The notes under the pieces: model-generated
What the model saw: the letters and a program-made list of their open reading frames with translations, nothing else
Database searches by the model: none
What the model was told of the DNA's origin: nothing
Source of the DNA: Paramecium sonneborni
Lineage: Eukaryota; Ciliophora; Oligohymenophorea; Peniculida; Parameciidae
Assembly (NCBI GenBank): GCA_905182985.1
Contig: CAJJDN010000011.1
Span: 455,886 to 519,885, forward strand
DNA: 64,000 nucleotides
Reading direction: 5' to 3'
Shown here: positions 16,328 through 29,439 of the stretch, piece after piece
Numbering within the stretch: the first letter of the stretch is position 1
How the letters are laid out: every line of letters begins with the position of its first letter
Position numbers and translations under genes: made by a program

Positions 16328-16409
16328 GAAAATATTTATCAAATTACAAAAAATGAATTTTACATATTAAAATTTTGTTCATGTACTTTCAATCTAAACA
16401 AAAACAAAA

Positions 16410-19400
16410 ATGGGAGTCATTAAAATGCTTATGATTATTGAGTTTGTTCAAAATGTTGCATTGTGTTTTCCAAAACATGGGTGGCAGTAACTAAAATATG
16501 AAGATGAAATGTTAAATAGCATTCAATAATTAACTAATTATTCACTTTTTTTAAATAGAAATCACATTGAATACTAATTAGAACTTTTCATTATCTTGCT
16601 TTCATTAATCTATTTTATTATGCTAATCTTATACTTTTATATCCCAAAACAACAAAAAATTTCTTAATTAATAAGCATAACCTTAAATATTTTCTAAAAG
16701 ATTTTTAGGATTCCACTTATTGTTATTTATATTGAATTTATCAATCAACATCAATCTAACTTTTTAGAAGTTACTATAACTCTTTTTATTTTTGCTATAT
16801 TTTTAATTTTTTTAATTGCATCAACCTATTTTTAAAGAGACATAGCAATTAACTTTAGTTAACTTTATTTTCCTCTTAATCAATTTTTTACACCATATAT
16901 ATTTGCTATTTATGCATTAGATTTAATAAGAATTCTTATATTCGTAATTATGAATAACTAAACAGGTTTTGTTTTATTTTATATATTATCTTTAATCACT
17001 TAAATTATTGCTCAATATCATAATACTTTTTAATAAAATGATCCAGAGAAATTTAATTAAGGTCTGATTTTTTGTAATTTAATCATTTCAGTATTTCTAT
17101 TATTAGGATTAGGTACTAAAATGAATGAATTTTTAATATTCAATCTTTTACTTTACTCAATTACATTAATATTTTATTTATCTACTCAAATTGATTTATT
17201 TTAATTTCTAAAATCAAATAACCTTGTTCATGTTATAAAGAGTAAATTTAAATTAAATTTTAATCCCCTATTTTTAAAATGTTCTGTTTAATATAAATAG
17301 GATAATATGATTTATCTGAATTTTATAAAATAAATAATCGAAAATGAAATAAAACACAATCATTATTTTTTAAATGAGAGTAATGTTTTAATATTATTTG
17401 ACTATTTAACCAAAAATTAGTAAAGTTACTTTTAAGCCTTATTTATCCTAAATAAATTTGAATGCTCATAAAATCAATTATCATTATTTTATAAGATCTA
17501 TAGTTAATTGTTTAAGACTTCAATTTAATTTGATATTATGTAAATTAACAAATCAGCTTTAATGATATAATAATTAAATCGAGATCTCTTGATTGAAATA
17601 GAATACTAAAGAAGATTCTCTGAAATTCTAACTAAATAAATAGATTTGTTTAATAATTTAATTCAAGGAAGCAAAAGTTTTGAAGAAACAGAAAATAAAA
17701 TAATATAAATTTCAAAATCTATTCAAAATACTGAAAATTGGCTTATTAAAAATAATATCCTAGATAATCGTACAAATGTTATCTATCTAAAAATTTTAAT
17801 TAATTTTCATTCTGTGGTTATGTAAAATTATGTATAAGTATTTTTTGAATATTATATTTAGGCTCTAAAACTAAAGAAATTAATTAAGAAAATATTGGAA
17901 AATGATCATAAGACATTAGAAGCCATATAAATTATGAAAAGTAAAGCCATAGTGCTTACTGTGAGTATGATTAGATAGAAAGGCTTGATTTTAAATAAAA
18001 ATAAAAAATCTATGCTATAATTTTTTGGATATAATATGGATTTTAAGTTAGAATTTTTGGAGTAATTAATGCCTGAAGCAATATAACCATTACATAATTA
18101 ATTTATTGAAAGATTTCTTTAAAGAAACTAATTGAAAACTAATTATTTATAGAATTCTCTTGAAATTCTCTAATAATAAGAGAACGGTAAAATATAATGT
18201 TTAGAAGTTACTTTTACTGTAAGCAATGATAAGTCAGATTTTATATTAATATCGCTTTTGAAAAAAGTAAATTAAGATAAAGGTTATATAATATTTGATC
18301 GTTCTGGGAAAATTACTAGCATGAATGATTATTTAGAGTAATTTAATGACTTCTATTCCTAAATGAAGTAATACAATTATATTTAATACTTTTCTACGGA
18401 TTTGTTTTATATTATCAATAATAATGAGTTTCTTAATGAAAAAGAAATTAATTTTTTTTAAAGGTAGAATATATATAAAATTGATAAATAGTATAAAGGT
18501 TACATTTAATAATTGATTAAACAAAATAATCAAATGAATTCTTCAAATATTGATTATATGATTTGTTCAGATAGATCAGAAAAACATTAATTATTAAGTT
18601 AGAAAAATTGTTATTAAAATCAAGATACGTATTAATTTGATTTTTTGGAACCTTAATTATAAGAAAAAATATCTTAGATTGTTAATTTAAATATTGTAAT
18701 ATATAAAATTTATTTTATAGACAGAAAATGATATTACTTTGAAATTTAAAGTAAAGCTATCGAAAATTGAATTGAAAGGGCAAATAATTTAATTTTAATT
18801 AGAATTGATTCCATCTGAGACAAAGGTAGAAAATGAATAGTTAGAAAATATTAATGATGATATTCTATAAATAGAAAATATTAAAGCCAAATCATTAAAT
18901 GATGTTAGCATAGTGAGTTCAGAATAAAAAGGTTAATTTATTTTACATGATATATTACTCAAATAATCAAGTAGCTAACCTTTTATTTAAATTTATTTTT
19001 ATAAAGCAATATTGATGATTTTGGTAATAGCATTTTTGATAATACAAATTAATTAGATAGGAATAGATTTTAATACAAAATTAAAATACACAGAGTATAT
19101 ACGAGCTCCTTTGTTACTCAATAGATTTTACAATAGGGCTTTCCATTATGGATTTAACCAGTTAGTTTATGAAAACTTAAATTAATCTGAGTATTTTTAA
19201 ATTTCTTTTTCCAAAGAGAAGGAATTAAATTTAAGAGATCTTAGATAAGAATTCTAAATTTTATATTTAAAATTAGTAAATATTGATGAAGAATAAAATT
19301 CACCTGAATATAATTTAACATTACTTAAGAATTAAATTACTTTTGATTGTTATTCAACTTTTTCAATAGCTTTAAGAGAAAATGTAATTTCTTTATTATC

Positions 19401-20805
19401 ATATTAAAAAGATAACATATAATATTTAAAATCATTATTATTTTTCAGGATAAACATGATATAAGCATATAATACAACTATTTATTTGATTGAAAAATTT
19501 ACTTTGATTTTAAATGAGTATTCTTAAAACTTTATGATGTTCTGGTAAATTGTTCTAATCTTATAAATAATATTATATTGTGCACCTTTTATAATAAATA
19601 TAAGAAATTGGTATTATTTTGAAAAAAGGCATAAATATTTAATATAAATAATGTCTAGAATTAATGAAGATCAAGCAACTCGATTAATAGAGATTAAATA
19701 GTAGTTTATATAATATTCAGAGATAGAAAAATAATAAATTAATATGAATTAATCATATTATACTTGTAAATCTCCTTTAAGATTAGTACATTCAACTATA
19801 AATTAATCTTATCAAAATCTCCGATCAAGAGATACTTAATTGTTATATGAAAGAATATAAAATAAATCAATAAGTATAACAATGAAATTAGGTTCTGCCT
19901 TATTTTGTTATATCACTTTAGTTTCATTAGCTTCTTTTGGATATGCTTAAGTAGAATCAAGTGATACATAATATATACCAATAGAAAACTTAATTAAAAC
20001 TTATGTTAAATTTTAGGTTCAGTTGGGCTTTTTGCTATCATTTGCAACTACTTTAAAAGGTTAACACTTTTTTGTTGAATAATTAGCCAAAATTAATGAC
20101 CCTGAAATTGGTGATTCTAAATTATATTTTGAAAATGATCAAGTTCCAAAATATTTTTAAAATATCTCTTAAACTTATTAAAAAAAAATAATATCAATAT
20201 TTTCTTCAATAGTATTAAGTGATTAAATTGATGAAATAGATAAATCTGAATTATATAATCTCTATAAAGGAGATTTCTGTGATTATTTAAAAGATGTTTT
20301 ACCTTTTTGTAACACTACAATCACTTCTAATCAATTCTAGATGATTTATGGTTAGTTTTACCCTTATGAGAACAATTCAGAAATTTTAAGAAAAGGTATC
20401 ATAGGATACATAAGCAATTTAGATTCATTAATTAAAAATGATTTTGAGGTAGAAATTTAATAAGGAATCTATTAAAAGATTATTTCAAAAGATATATATT
20501 ATTATAAAGAGTATAATAATCTTGTAGTTTAGTATTATTTTAATATTTCAGATGGATTTGAATTATTTTATGAGAAGATTGATAATATATCATAAAATCT
20601 TATAAAAAAATAGAAAAATAATTTATTCATATACTTTTATACATTTGGATTAACATTTTTGCTTATGTTTTTAATAATTACAATATTATAAATCATTTAC
20701 TCATAAAGAAGATATAAAAATTGTATTTTAGGATTGGTTACATTAACTGAAGATTTATTGAATGACAAAACAAATCTTAGTCTATTAAAGAGATTGAGTA
20801 AATGA
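16410..20805 (+). CDS. very large multi-pass membrane protein, ciliate Tmc/PAS-like family (copy 2)
   Basis: About 1,460 codons starting MGVIKMLMIIEFVQNV, with one clear intron (18696-18720, 25 nt). It has an N-terminal block of about 8-10 membrane helices (16560-17220), then a long cytosolic Gln/Asn/Lys region with PAS-like segments (GYIIFDRSGKITSMNDYLEQF near 18290). A beta-rich segment (LKFKVKLSKIELKGQIIQF) follows. Two further membrane pairs flank a large loop holding CDYLKDVLPFCNTTI. The end, TLTEDLLNDKTNLSLLKRLSK, matches in layout the tail of the paralogue at 5956-11102. Ligand and function are unknown. The best-resolved of the two copies, it can serve as the template for the other. 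Confidence 0.75.
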
Positions 20806-20904
20806 AGATTATTTTTTGTTTATCTATTTTGTATGACAAATTTATTTAGATTATAAAAACTTTATAAATATATTTTCATTTTAAATAATCAGTTAAGAAT
20901 AATA

Positions 20905-21928
20905 ATGAGTACAGTTCAAATGAAATAACATATAAACTTATTAAGAAAAGCAGTTAGTGAAATAAAAGATAGCACTTAGGAGAGAATAACTTAAATATCG
21001 ACAGAAGTTTAATTTAATCCTTAAGATAATAAAGAATTTAATGATTTACTCAATGAAATTAAATAAGACACATTGAGGAAATTGCATGCATTTTATGAAT
21101 TAAAAGTTAATAATAAAACTAATGTATATTAATAAGAGTTATCAAATTGTTCAACTAATTATTCAGAATTATAACAATAAGTTTTAGAATAGTAGGAAAT
21201 AATTAAAGAAAAAATTAATTAGAATTTAAAAAAGGTATTAAATATATTAAAATTAGAGAGAATAATTTGATAAATTAGCTATCAGAATGGTTCTTAATTA
21301 TGAGAGATTAAAATTATACAAAAAGTATTTCAGGTCATTAAATTAATATGCAACACGTAAGAGAAAAAATAGATAATCTAAATTTGAGGCTTATTAAAAA
21401 TACTAATTAGGATTATAAACAAAAGTCTTTTATTATTGGAGAAGTACATGTCACAAAACTGGATATTAAACTATGCTTATTACTTAGGCTGCAAAAGAAA
21501 TTAAAAACATTTAATCATGTATTTTATTTTAATCTAATTTAGAATTTATTGATATTGTTAAAATTTTGAAAGCTAAAATAGCAGAAACTGAAGAATAAAT
21601 TTAAATTAAGAAAAATGCTAAAGCAGAATTTTCTTATAATTTGAGCAGAAATCTTCTTAAAACTATAAGTAATTTATCTATGGAAGTTATGTCTCTTCAT
21701 TAAGTTACTATAAAAGGTATAGAATATAAATTAAATTTAGATAATTAGATTAATAATGATGAAAATACTAAATTTTTGAAAGAAGTAAATGGTTTGATTT
21801 AAACAAAATTAAATAGCATTCAATAATTTAAAGAAAAATTAAAATCGGTTGAAGAACCATCATCAGAAACTCTGAAAAAAAATAAATAAACCATTTAATT
21901 TGATCTTTAAAATTAGTCAAAAAAATGA
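20905..21928 (+). CDS. coiled-coil protein with a W-containing basic helical region
   Basis: 333 residues starting MSTVQMKQHINLLRKAVSE; one 22-nt intron at 21235-21256. The first 110 and last 130 residues are heptad-rich and Gln/Lys/Glu-rich. The centre carries a basic, aromatic helical segment (RMVLNYERLKLYKKYFRSL, then VFYYWRSTCHKTGYQTM) resembling the spacing of Sfi1/centrin-binding repeats. A role in the cytoskeleton or basal body is possible but unproven. Confidence 0.6.
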
Positions 21929-22018
21929 TTAATATATATATATAAATTATTTATTCATAATATCTTCTTATTTTTTTTTAATAAAAATTATTTTATTTTA
22001 GATTTGAAATTGAAATAA

Positions 22019-22258
22019 ATGGGAATCTGTAATGTCAAGAAACCTATAAGAGGCGAATTATCTCATATTTGTGAAAAGGTTAAGAAGAATCCTAAATCAT
22101 AAAAAATTATAAGTGAGATGAAAGAAAACAACTAAAATTTAAACCCTTTCAAGAATCCAATTTTAACCAGAAGACTACATTCAATTTCAGTTTAATAGTA
22201 ATTCTAATAAACTCTATAGTAAACACTTAATTCTAAGACAACAGATCAAAATTCTTGA
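22019..22258 (+). CDS. small protein with an N-myristoylation signal
   Basis: Intronless 79-residue frame, MGICNVKKPIRGELSHICEK. Gly2 followed by Cys4 and Lys7-Lys8 is a good N-myristoyl/palmitoyl membrane-anchor signal like that of CDPKs and calcineurin B-type proteins. The rest is basic and Gln-rich with no domain. Possibly a small membrane-tethered adaptor. It sits between two much larger genes. Confidence 0.5.
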
Positions 22259-22463
22259 GTTTATATATTTTTATATAATATATTATTTAAAACGAACATT
22301 TAATTACTGATCTCATTTGAAACTTAAAAAAAAATTTACATTTGTTAAATTTTTAATCGCTCTCTTTTGGAAATGAATAATAGAGAAATAAAAAATTAGT
22401 GATAAAAAAAATTACTGAATAAATAATAATAATTCTAATTATAAATATTTAATGATATTTTAT

Positions 22464-24133
22464 TCATTTTTCATCTTCTTCTTCAATTGCATCACCTTTT
22501 TGAAATTATTTAATGACTTTTTCCATTTATGGACTTTAAGCATTTTCAACATGATCGAATTCTGTAGTATTAAATTTTTGCATAATCTTTTATTAATTAG
22601 ATTAGACAGGTCGAAAAGCATTATCTTATGTTACAAAAGACCCTTTATTTTCAAGTTTATCTTAAGGACTACTCTTTATTTTATCATTAGGAAATTCAGT
22701 AGTTAAAGCCTTGCCACTAGTAGAGAACATTTATTTTTTTTAATTTGCAGTTAATTTTGTAGGTCCCTATATTCCTGTAGCTTAAAAACAAGATGCAAAA
22801 AAGGAATCTTATAAACATTATGCTGCACTAATTCTTTAGTTTGGATCTTTTTCTAACATTTTCTGAATTAAAGCCTAACATAAAAATTAATTATAATATA
22901 TTACAGAAATAGAATGATCTACTTTTTTCATTTATAAAGGAGTTAAATCAATTTTGCATTATTTATTCAATTTTAATACTAAATTAAATCCAACTCCTGG
23001 AAATAGATCTTTTCCTGTCAATCTTAAATATGTTTAAAAATATACAATTTAAAGAAGATTACTCCTGCACTAAAAACATCACAAACTTTATCATATTTAA
23101 CAGTTTTATCTATCAAATTAGCTATTTCTGGAGCAACATAACCTGGTGTACCACATTTTGGAAATAAATATCTAAATTTATAATAATAATTACTTATCAA
23201 CATTACAATATGTAGCTAAACCAAAATCAACAATTTTTAAAGAATTCAAATCTCCTTTTTTTAATAGCATAATATTTTCTGGTTTTAAATCTCTATGCAT
23301 AATTTATTTTTCATGCATATATTCTATTCCTGTTAAAATTTGCTTTAAAATAGGATATTATTAATACCCACATAATATTTCTAACAATATCTTCTGGAAA
23401 TCCATTTTTATGATTGTTTAATTCATCATGTAAACTTCTTCCTTCTAATAAATCCATAACCATATAAAATGTATTATCTCCTTCATAAACAGCATGTAAT
23501 TTAATAAAAGAAGGATGATCTAACGTATTATTGATAGAAATTTCTTAAAACATAGATTCCTTACATTAAAAAATAAAGTACAATTCCATTTTCTGTTTCA
23601 TTTACATAAGATTTGTCTACACATTTAGCTGCATAATATAATTCTGTGTTTTTATGTCTAACAAGAAGAACTCTAGATGAAGCACCTTTTCCTAAAGTTT
23701 AGAGTGGTGTATAAAAATCTTAAATCCTTTGAAATATTATTTTATTTCTCAAATGCTCTTTAAGAATTGTTAAAGTCTTTTCATCACTATAAAATGTCGT
23801 AATTTTAGCCACATGATTTTCTTTAATTTATTTAACCTATAAGAGAAATATAATCTTTAATCACTTATTGAAATTTGAATGACACTATTTTATAATGCTT
23901 TTTCCCATTTAGACTATCTTCTTCTACTTCCCATTTAATATGAGTTTATAATTGTATCGGCAGAGAATATTTAGATGCTTGTTAGATATCCTAAAAAGTA
24001 AATATAAGTTAAAATATTCTACCTTATACAAATCCAATCTATCAGGTTTTACTACTCCGATATAATTTTTATTTCCATTCTTTCCTTTTCGAAAACATTC
24101 GAATTAATACACAATTTTGGATTCAATTTACAT
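22464..24133 (-). CDS. PH-domain plus Ser/Thr protein kinase (CAMK-like)
   Basis: N-terminal PH-like domain of about 120 residues (YIGVVKPDRLDLYK ... HYKIVSFKFQ ... LTILKEHLRNKIIFQ). A complete kinase domain follows: LGKGASSRVLLVRH, the Lys of YYAAKCVDKS, HRDLKPENIML, DFGLATY and CGTPGYVAPEI, with DVFSAGVIFF and DPNQRISA. The C-terminal extension of about 110 residues ends GDAIEEEDEK. Short introns include 23991-24022 and one near 23565. All catalytic residues are present. There are no EF-hands, so it is CaMK/CDPK-related but not a CDPK. The PH domain suggests phosphoinositide-dependent membrane recruitment. Confidence 0.85.
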
Positions 24134-24352
24134 TGTCACAAAATATTTTAAGATGTGTTTAAAAAGTTAAAACAATAAAATTAATGATATTATTTAATTC
24201 AAATTAAAACATAAGGAAAAACAATTTATTTTTCATTCTTTTATGTAACAATCTATATTCTTTAAATTTTTACTTTCTTAATTTTGCATTTCTTTTAGTT
24301 TAAACTTAATATTATTAAGGATTGATAATAAACAATATTTTTAATTATAATT

Positions 24353-25355
24353 ATGATAAATATAATCCAATATCCTCAAGACACTCATTTTGTTAAACCT
24401 CTTTTTCTAATAGGTTTAGGAGTTACTATTCATGAGGTACTTAATGAAGTTTGAAGCAATATTAGATTCTTACATATCCAATAGATAGAGTTATATCAAG
24501 AATGATTGCAAAATGTCCATTTTAAAATTAATCATTTTCAGAATAATTAAAATAAATTAAGGTAGCTGAATCATATAAAGGATTATATAAAGGATTTCGT
24601 ACATCATTTGATAGATCAATAATATAGAATCTTTCATTTTATTTTTGTTTCTAATATTTCTTTTTAAGATATGGTTTGGAGTTTTATGGTAAAACAAGAG
24701 TTGAAGTTAAAGATTAACCATATTTGAAATTTTGTGAAAATGCAAAATTTTATTTAATAGCATTAGGATCAGCAACAATTTCAACTATATTTTGTTAACC
24801 TAGCAATATTGTTAATCTAAAATTACAATGTGAATAATTGGGATTACCACCTAAGAAATATTGGGATAATATGAAGCATTTAGATGAAATAATGTAATAT
24901 CATAATTAAAAATTTCTAATTGCCTTCACACCTGGATTTAAAAGTAAAACTTTATTAACATTTTGTTAATTTGTTACTGAAATAACTATATTTTAATAAT
25001 TGTTATATTTATAAGGATATCAATTCATGAATAAACCATTTAACATTTAAAGTAATTAAAATAAAAATAGTCATTTACTTGGAGCATTAGCAACTAGTTT
25101 ATTAATACCTATAGTATTCCATCCTTTAAATTTCTTATAAAAGAGATATACAATTAGAAAATTATAAAATATGAAATTATTATAACCTTATGAGATGTTA
25201 ATAAAAGTATTAATTTAGATTTCATTACTTAGGATATCTAAAAGTTTTCTAATTTATATTGTGGATTTGGAGCTGAAATATTTAGATATAGTACAAGGAG
25301 TATGTTGATATTTTATTTGATTTGGAATTCAGCCAATTAAAAAACAAAATATTGA
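24353..25355 (+). CDS. divergent mitochondrial carrier family protein
   Basis: About 315 residues; introns 24437-24465 and 25207-25232, both required for frame. Three carrier-type repeats can be seen: TYPIDRVISRM with KGLYKGF in repeat 1, CQPSNIVNLKLQ with AFTPGFKSK in repeat 2, and HPLNFLQKRYTIRK with NLYCGFGAEIFRYSTRS in repeat 3. The signature PxDxxR is intact in repeat 1 and degenerate in repeats 2 and 3 (QPSNIV, HPLNFL). It is therefore a carrier fold in the mitochondrial inner membrane or another organelle, with unknown substrate. Confidence 0.7.
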
Positions 25356-25433
25356 TTGTAATTTTAAATATATATAAAATTATTTTAAGCTAAATTTTAT
25401 AAAATTTAATATATATTTAAAACTATTAGTAGA

Positions 25434-25580
25434 ATGGCAGATGTAAATTCAGGAGCAGAATATCTAAATCTTAATTTTAAATCTTAGAGTGGAGAGAAAG
25501 TTTTTTTAAAATAAAAAATCAACATAATTAAAAAACTGGTGGATGCTTATTGTATAAAATAGAATTTATAAATTGTATGA
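25434..25580 (+). pseudogene. SUMO-like N-terminal half ending at an in-frame TGA
   Basis: 48 codons, MADVNSGAEYLNLNFKSQ..., align in pattern with the SUMO beta-grasp start: EYLNLNFKSQSGEKVFLK, then IKKLVDAYCIKQNLQI, like the LKKLxxxYCxRQ helix of SUMO. Where SUMO continues with FLYDGQRI, this sequence has TGA and then YNNQISE in the same frame. The frame stays open for more than 150 further codons but does not produce a diglycine tail. Either a decayed SUMO paralogue, an unrecognised intron, or a sequencing difference at 25578-25580. Confidence 0.45.
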
Positions 25581-26253
25581 TATAACAATCAAATATCTGA
25601 AATGTTATCATAGATCTCTAGAAATATATTTAATTGTAGTTAGAATGTACCCCAAATTATTAAACCAAAACATATAAATTACTAACAGAATCTGTATTAA
25701 TATTTGTCTCAAACCAAATTAGAATATTAATAAATGATTGATCAATCTCTTTTTTTAAGCGATTTTCTTTATTACAGAATTTTTATTTTTAATAGTTTTT
25801 TTTCGAATCATTAGAAATCTATCAATAAAAATTATTAAGTAAATTTCATCTTGCTTTATTTTAATATATTTTAATATAAAAGTAAAATTATTAACTAAAA
25901 AAAAATATTATTGGAAATTAAAATTTTCTATATATAGAAAAACTAAAAGTGGTTAGATCTACTTTATATTAAGGTTATGAAATTCTTCTTTCTATTAGAA
26001 TTTTTCGAACTTCCTAGAGTTTACTATTCTTTATCAAAGCAATCATTCGCATAATTGATGTGATATATAATTCTTCATTTGAATTTCATCATAAACATAA
26101 TCTTTGTAAATTATTTTTAGTTCTTATTTTAGTTTTAATTTTAAATTATATATTATAAAGTAATATATTGGTTTACATAATAATTAATTAAAAAATAGGA
26201 TATAATTATTTTGTATATATAAATAGCTTAAAATATTATATTTTGATAATAGA
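25581..26253. other. region after the SUMO-like fragment; no clear gene
   Basis: The + frame of the SUMO-like fragment stays free of TGA to about 26060 but is Ile/Phe/Leu/Lys-rich without a domain. No GGx terminus appears. I see no other gene or RNA here. Confidence 0.4.
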
Positions 26254-28035
26254 TCAAAGACCTACTGATTACTATTCTGCCTCTAAGACTTTATATTTTT
26301 TTAATTCTTCTGCTTATTTTTTTAACTCTTAAATTTTTTTGGCTAAAGCTCTTCCTCTTCTACATAAAAACACGATAATGATAAAAATAACAATCTATAT
26401 AAATAAATATATTAATTACAGCAACAGATACAGAGACTCCAATAATTAAATAATTTGAATCAGATTCTAATAATGGTCCTGAAGCTTATATAACAAGATA
26501 TTGAGTTATTTGACATTATTCGAATAAATCTCTATTTGTATGATTTTCACATTTAGATGAATTGGCCCTAATAGTATAATTTTAAGAAGTTCCATACTAA
26601 AATCTACAAATAATAACAGGATTATAATCATCAAATTTCCAGATATGTAATGAACCTTTAGATAAACCAATATAATAAGATGTTTCAACAAATTGAGTTA
26701 AAAATGTTTGATTCATTTCTAAATATTCGAAACGAATAAGTTCATCTTCAAAAAAGGTTTTAACAAGATCAGTATTGTTCTTCATAAATCCATTAAAAAT
26801 AGAATGTCTAACAACCAAATGTACATCTTCTCCAATAATAATTGCATAATCATCATCAATTTAAATTTCTCTAAAAGAGAAATCATCAACATATATTCTA
26901 TTTATGTAATATTCTTTTGAAATTGGTAAAATAAATATTTCCATCATATATTCAATATTATTTGGAGTTTCTGCAACTAATAAATAAGTATCTTCACTAT
27001 GATCAAATGCAACACACCTTTAATAAGGAAGAGTGAGTGATAAGGATACTTAATTGTTAATAATATCAAAAATATATAATCCAGTATGTTCATCTAAAAT
27101 ACTTAATCTATTTTTAATTAATTTTAAAGATATTATATTGATTGATGTTTAATTCAAATCTTTAGAGGTAATTTTTAAAAGATATGAGAGTTAGTTATTT
27201 TAAAATTGATATAAATCAACTCCTGCATTTCCATTAGCTATAGCAAGATATTGATCAAAAACATTTACTTTATTTAAATCTTTATTTGGTGATATGACTG
27301 GTTCAAATGTAAGAATTGGTTATTCTATTTCTGAGTTTTTGTCTAACCAAATTCCTCCATAATTTGATAAAATTAGGCATTTATCTTGATAATCATTAAA
27401 ACATGCAAAATAAGCATTTGTATAATTTATTTCTTATGGGTATAAGTTTTTTAGAGAATAGGAAATATTTTTAACTTCTACTTTCCATTAAGATTATGAT
27501 GAAGAATTATATTATAATGTTGCTTATCGTAATTCTAATTCATCTGTCAATAAAAATATCCTAAGTAGAGGCAATATTATTTACTTATCAAATTAAGGTA
27601 AAGATAATATATCTGTATAATATATATCTAATGTATTATCCAAAAGATTGACACTTAGTATTTCATTCAATTTCGGATGCTTTGGTAATCCAACACAATC
27701 TAATAATAACTGTCCATATCCTACCATTATCTAATTATTGTTCATCAAGATACTAATTATCTAAACTAAGGAATGGTGTTTCTATTTACTCAAGTAGACC
27801 ATCTTTATCACTTCTAAATACATCAACATCATAAATTGTAGGATTGCTATTATATTTATATATAATCCTAATAATACCTCAACAATCTAACATGAGCTTC
27901 TTATGTTGCAAATTTAAATGTTAATAGTTCTTCATTAATAGAATATGTGTAATTTGGGTGATTACGAATTCGATTTGTCTATAAGGTATTTACAATGAGA
28001 AAAGAGGCAATTAAGCCTATTTAAATTAAATACAT
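26254..28035 (-). CDS. secreted/type I membrane protein with beta-propeller-like ectodomain
   Basis: Starts MYLIQIGLIASFLIVN, a signal peptide. The ectodomain of about 480 residues has repeated blade-like segments: YFACFNDYQDKCLILSNYGG, FDQYLAIANGNAGVDLYQF, CVAFDHSEDTYLLVAETPNN, and DYAIIIGEDVHLVV. N-glycosylation sequons include NYT and NNT. One membrane helix (LIIGVSVSVA...IVIFIIIVFLC) is split by a 25-nt intron near 26392-26416. A short basic coiled-coil tail (GRALAKKIQELKKQAEELKK) follows. Another intron lies near 27840-27870. It is probably a cell-surface or endomembrane protein; ligand unknown. Confidence 0.7.
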
Positions 28036-28080
28036 TAATTTTTATTTATTAATGAGAAATATTCTAAAGATTCAATTATT

Positions 28081-28299
28081 TCACTCTGGTTTTTTTTAAG
28101 CTTCCATTTATACTTTTGCAGCCATTAAAAGACAGAATCTAAATTAATCCATAAATTTAACACATTCCTTATAATTATTTGTTATTGAATTCCTTTATAG
28201 ACAAGAAGTATATGCATTCATATGATTTTAACAAGTCACTTCATCAGCAGCATCAGTTGCTAATTTTTCAGATGATGTAGAAAGTAGTTTTTTATCCAT
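28081..28299 (-). CDS. twin CX9C (CHCH) mitochondrial intermembrane-space protein
   Basis: 72 residues, intronless, starting MDKKLLSTSSEKLATDAA. The two cysteine pairs CQNHMNAYTSC and CVKFMDQFRFC are each spaced exactly C-x9-C, the helix-loop-helix of proteins oxidised by Mia40. Small size and lack of other features fit assembly factors of cytochrome oxidase or similar. The exact family member cannot be told. It starts 49 bp after the rhodanese gene stop and lies on the same strand. Confidence 0.75.
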
Positions 28300-28347
28300 T
28301 AAATTTTATTTTAAATAATAATCATTATAATTCTTATAATAATTTTT

Positions 28348-29228
28348 TCATTTCTTACGATTCTCTAATTTCCAATCTTCCCATGAACCATCATATAAAA
28401 TTTACCTAAATTTTATTCATTTATTTACTATTTAGTTTTTAAAATCTCTTGAGCAATCGTGGCTATACATGCTAATTTTCCAGTTTAACAAGTATTTATT
28501 ATTTTAGTCTTATTTATATCAACTCCATTTCTCTCATATAATTGTTTTAATTCTTCATCAGATTTTAATGTATTATCTTCATTCAAATATTCTGAAAATT
28601 CTATATTGATAGATCCAGGTATAGATCCTTTTTTAAAACGAATAGCATCTCGAGTATCGATAATAGCCCAATCATCTCCTTTTGGATCTTTTAAGCTTTT
28701 TAACTATGAAATTTTAATCACTTCTGTAGTACTCATTATTCTACCTTAAAATCTTGGCTAATCCTCTATATTTTTGAAAATATTATTTACAAATTTTCTG
28801 TTCCTAAAATTCCTCTGATTAATGATTCAACCATTTTGAATATCCACCATCTAAAACAAATACTTTTTTGAATCCAAAATATCTAAATGTAAACCAAGCT
28901 CTTGCTGCAAAGTGAATATATTCATCAAAGAAAATAATTGGAGTTTACTAATCAAATTTATTTTCTCTAACAAATTGATCAAATAATTATTATTATGGTA
29001 ATAATCTAGCTGCTGGTATTAATTGAGCTGTAATGTCACATAAATTAACTACAGATTAGTTACTTTTTTAATAGAAATAGATATATACTCACACAACTTC
29101 TAAGACATCTCTATATTGCCTTCTTTTGTTAGAGGTTGCTCTGTCATGATAACATTAGCTACTCTTATTTTTGCTTATTATTTTAGTAAATATCCAAGAA
29201 ATGGTGCAGAAATTAAGGATCCACGCAT
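28348..29228 (-). CDS. double-rhodanese sulfurtransferase
   Basis: Two rhodanese domains. The N-terminal one includes IIFFDEYIHFAARAWFTFRYFGF and VFVLDGGYSKWL and lacks the cysteine. The C-terminal one includes WAIIDTRDAIRFKKGSIPGS and CQTGKLAC (active Cys loop, C-x-x-G-x-x-A-C), and ends LYDGSWEDW. This is the layout of thiosulfate or 3-mercaptopyruvate sulfurtransferases, with activity in the second domain. Introns lie near 28421-28443, 28764-28788 and 29045-29090. The first of these is needed to reach LYDGSWEDW. Start MRGSLISAPFLGYLLKQQ; no obvious mitochondrial leader. The loop CQTGKL differs from the CGTGVT of mercaptopyruvate enzymes, so substrate is open. Confidence 0.85.
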
Positions 29229-29439
29229 AATTAAAATTAACAATTTTAGAGAATATCATATTTGATTTTAATCGTATTCTGATAATTGACCATAATTCTA
29301 AATTTCTTTTCCTATTTTATTTCTAATTCTCCCAATAATCTATTCCTATTTAAACATACATATGTATATATATTATGCATAATACAATTTAAATTAAAAC
29401 AATATAATACTCCTTAAAATTTAAGAATTTCTTCTCTCA

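Noticed and set aside
26506..26818. Two overlapping short minus-strand ORFs
   Set aside because: One is an exon piece of the beta-propeller gene; the other is the same DNA read out of frame.
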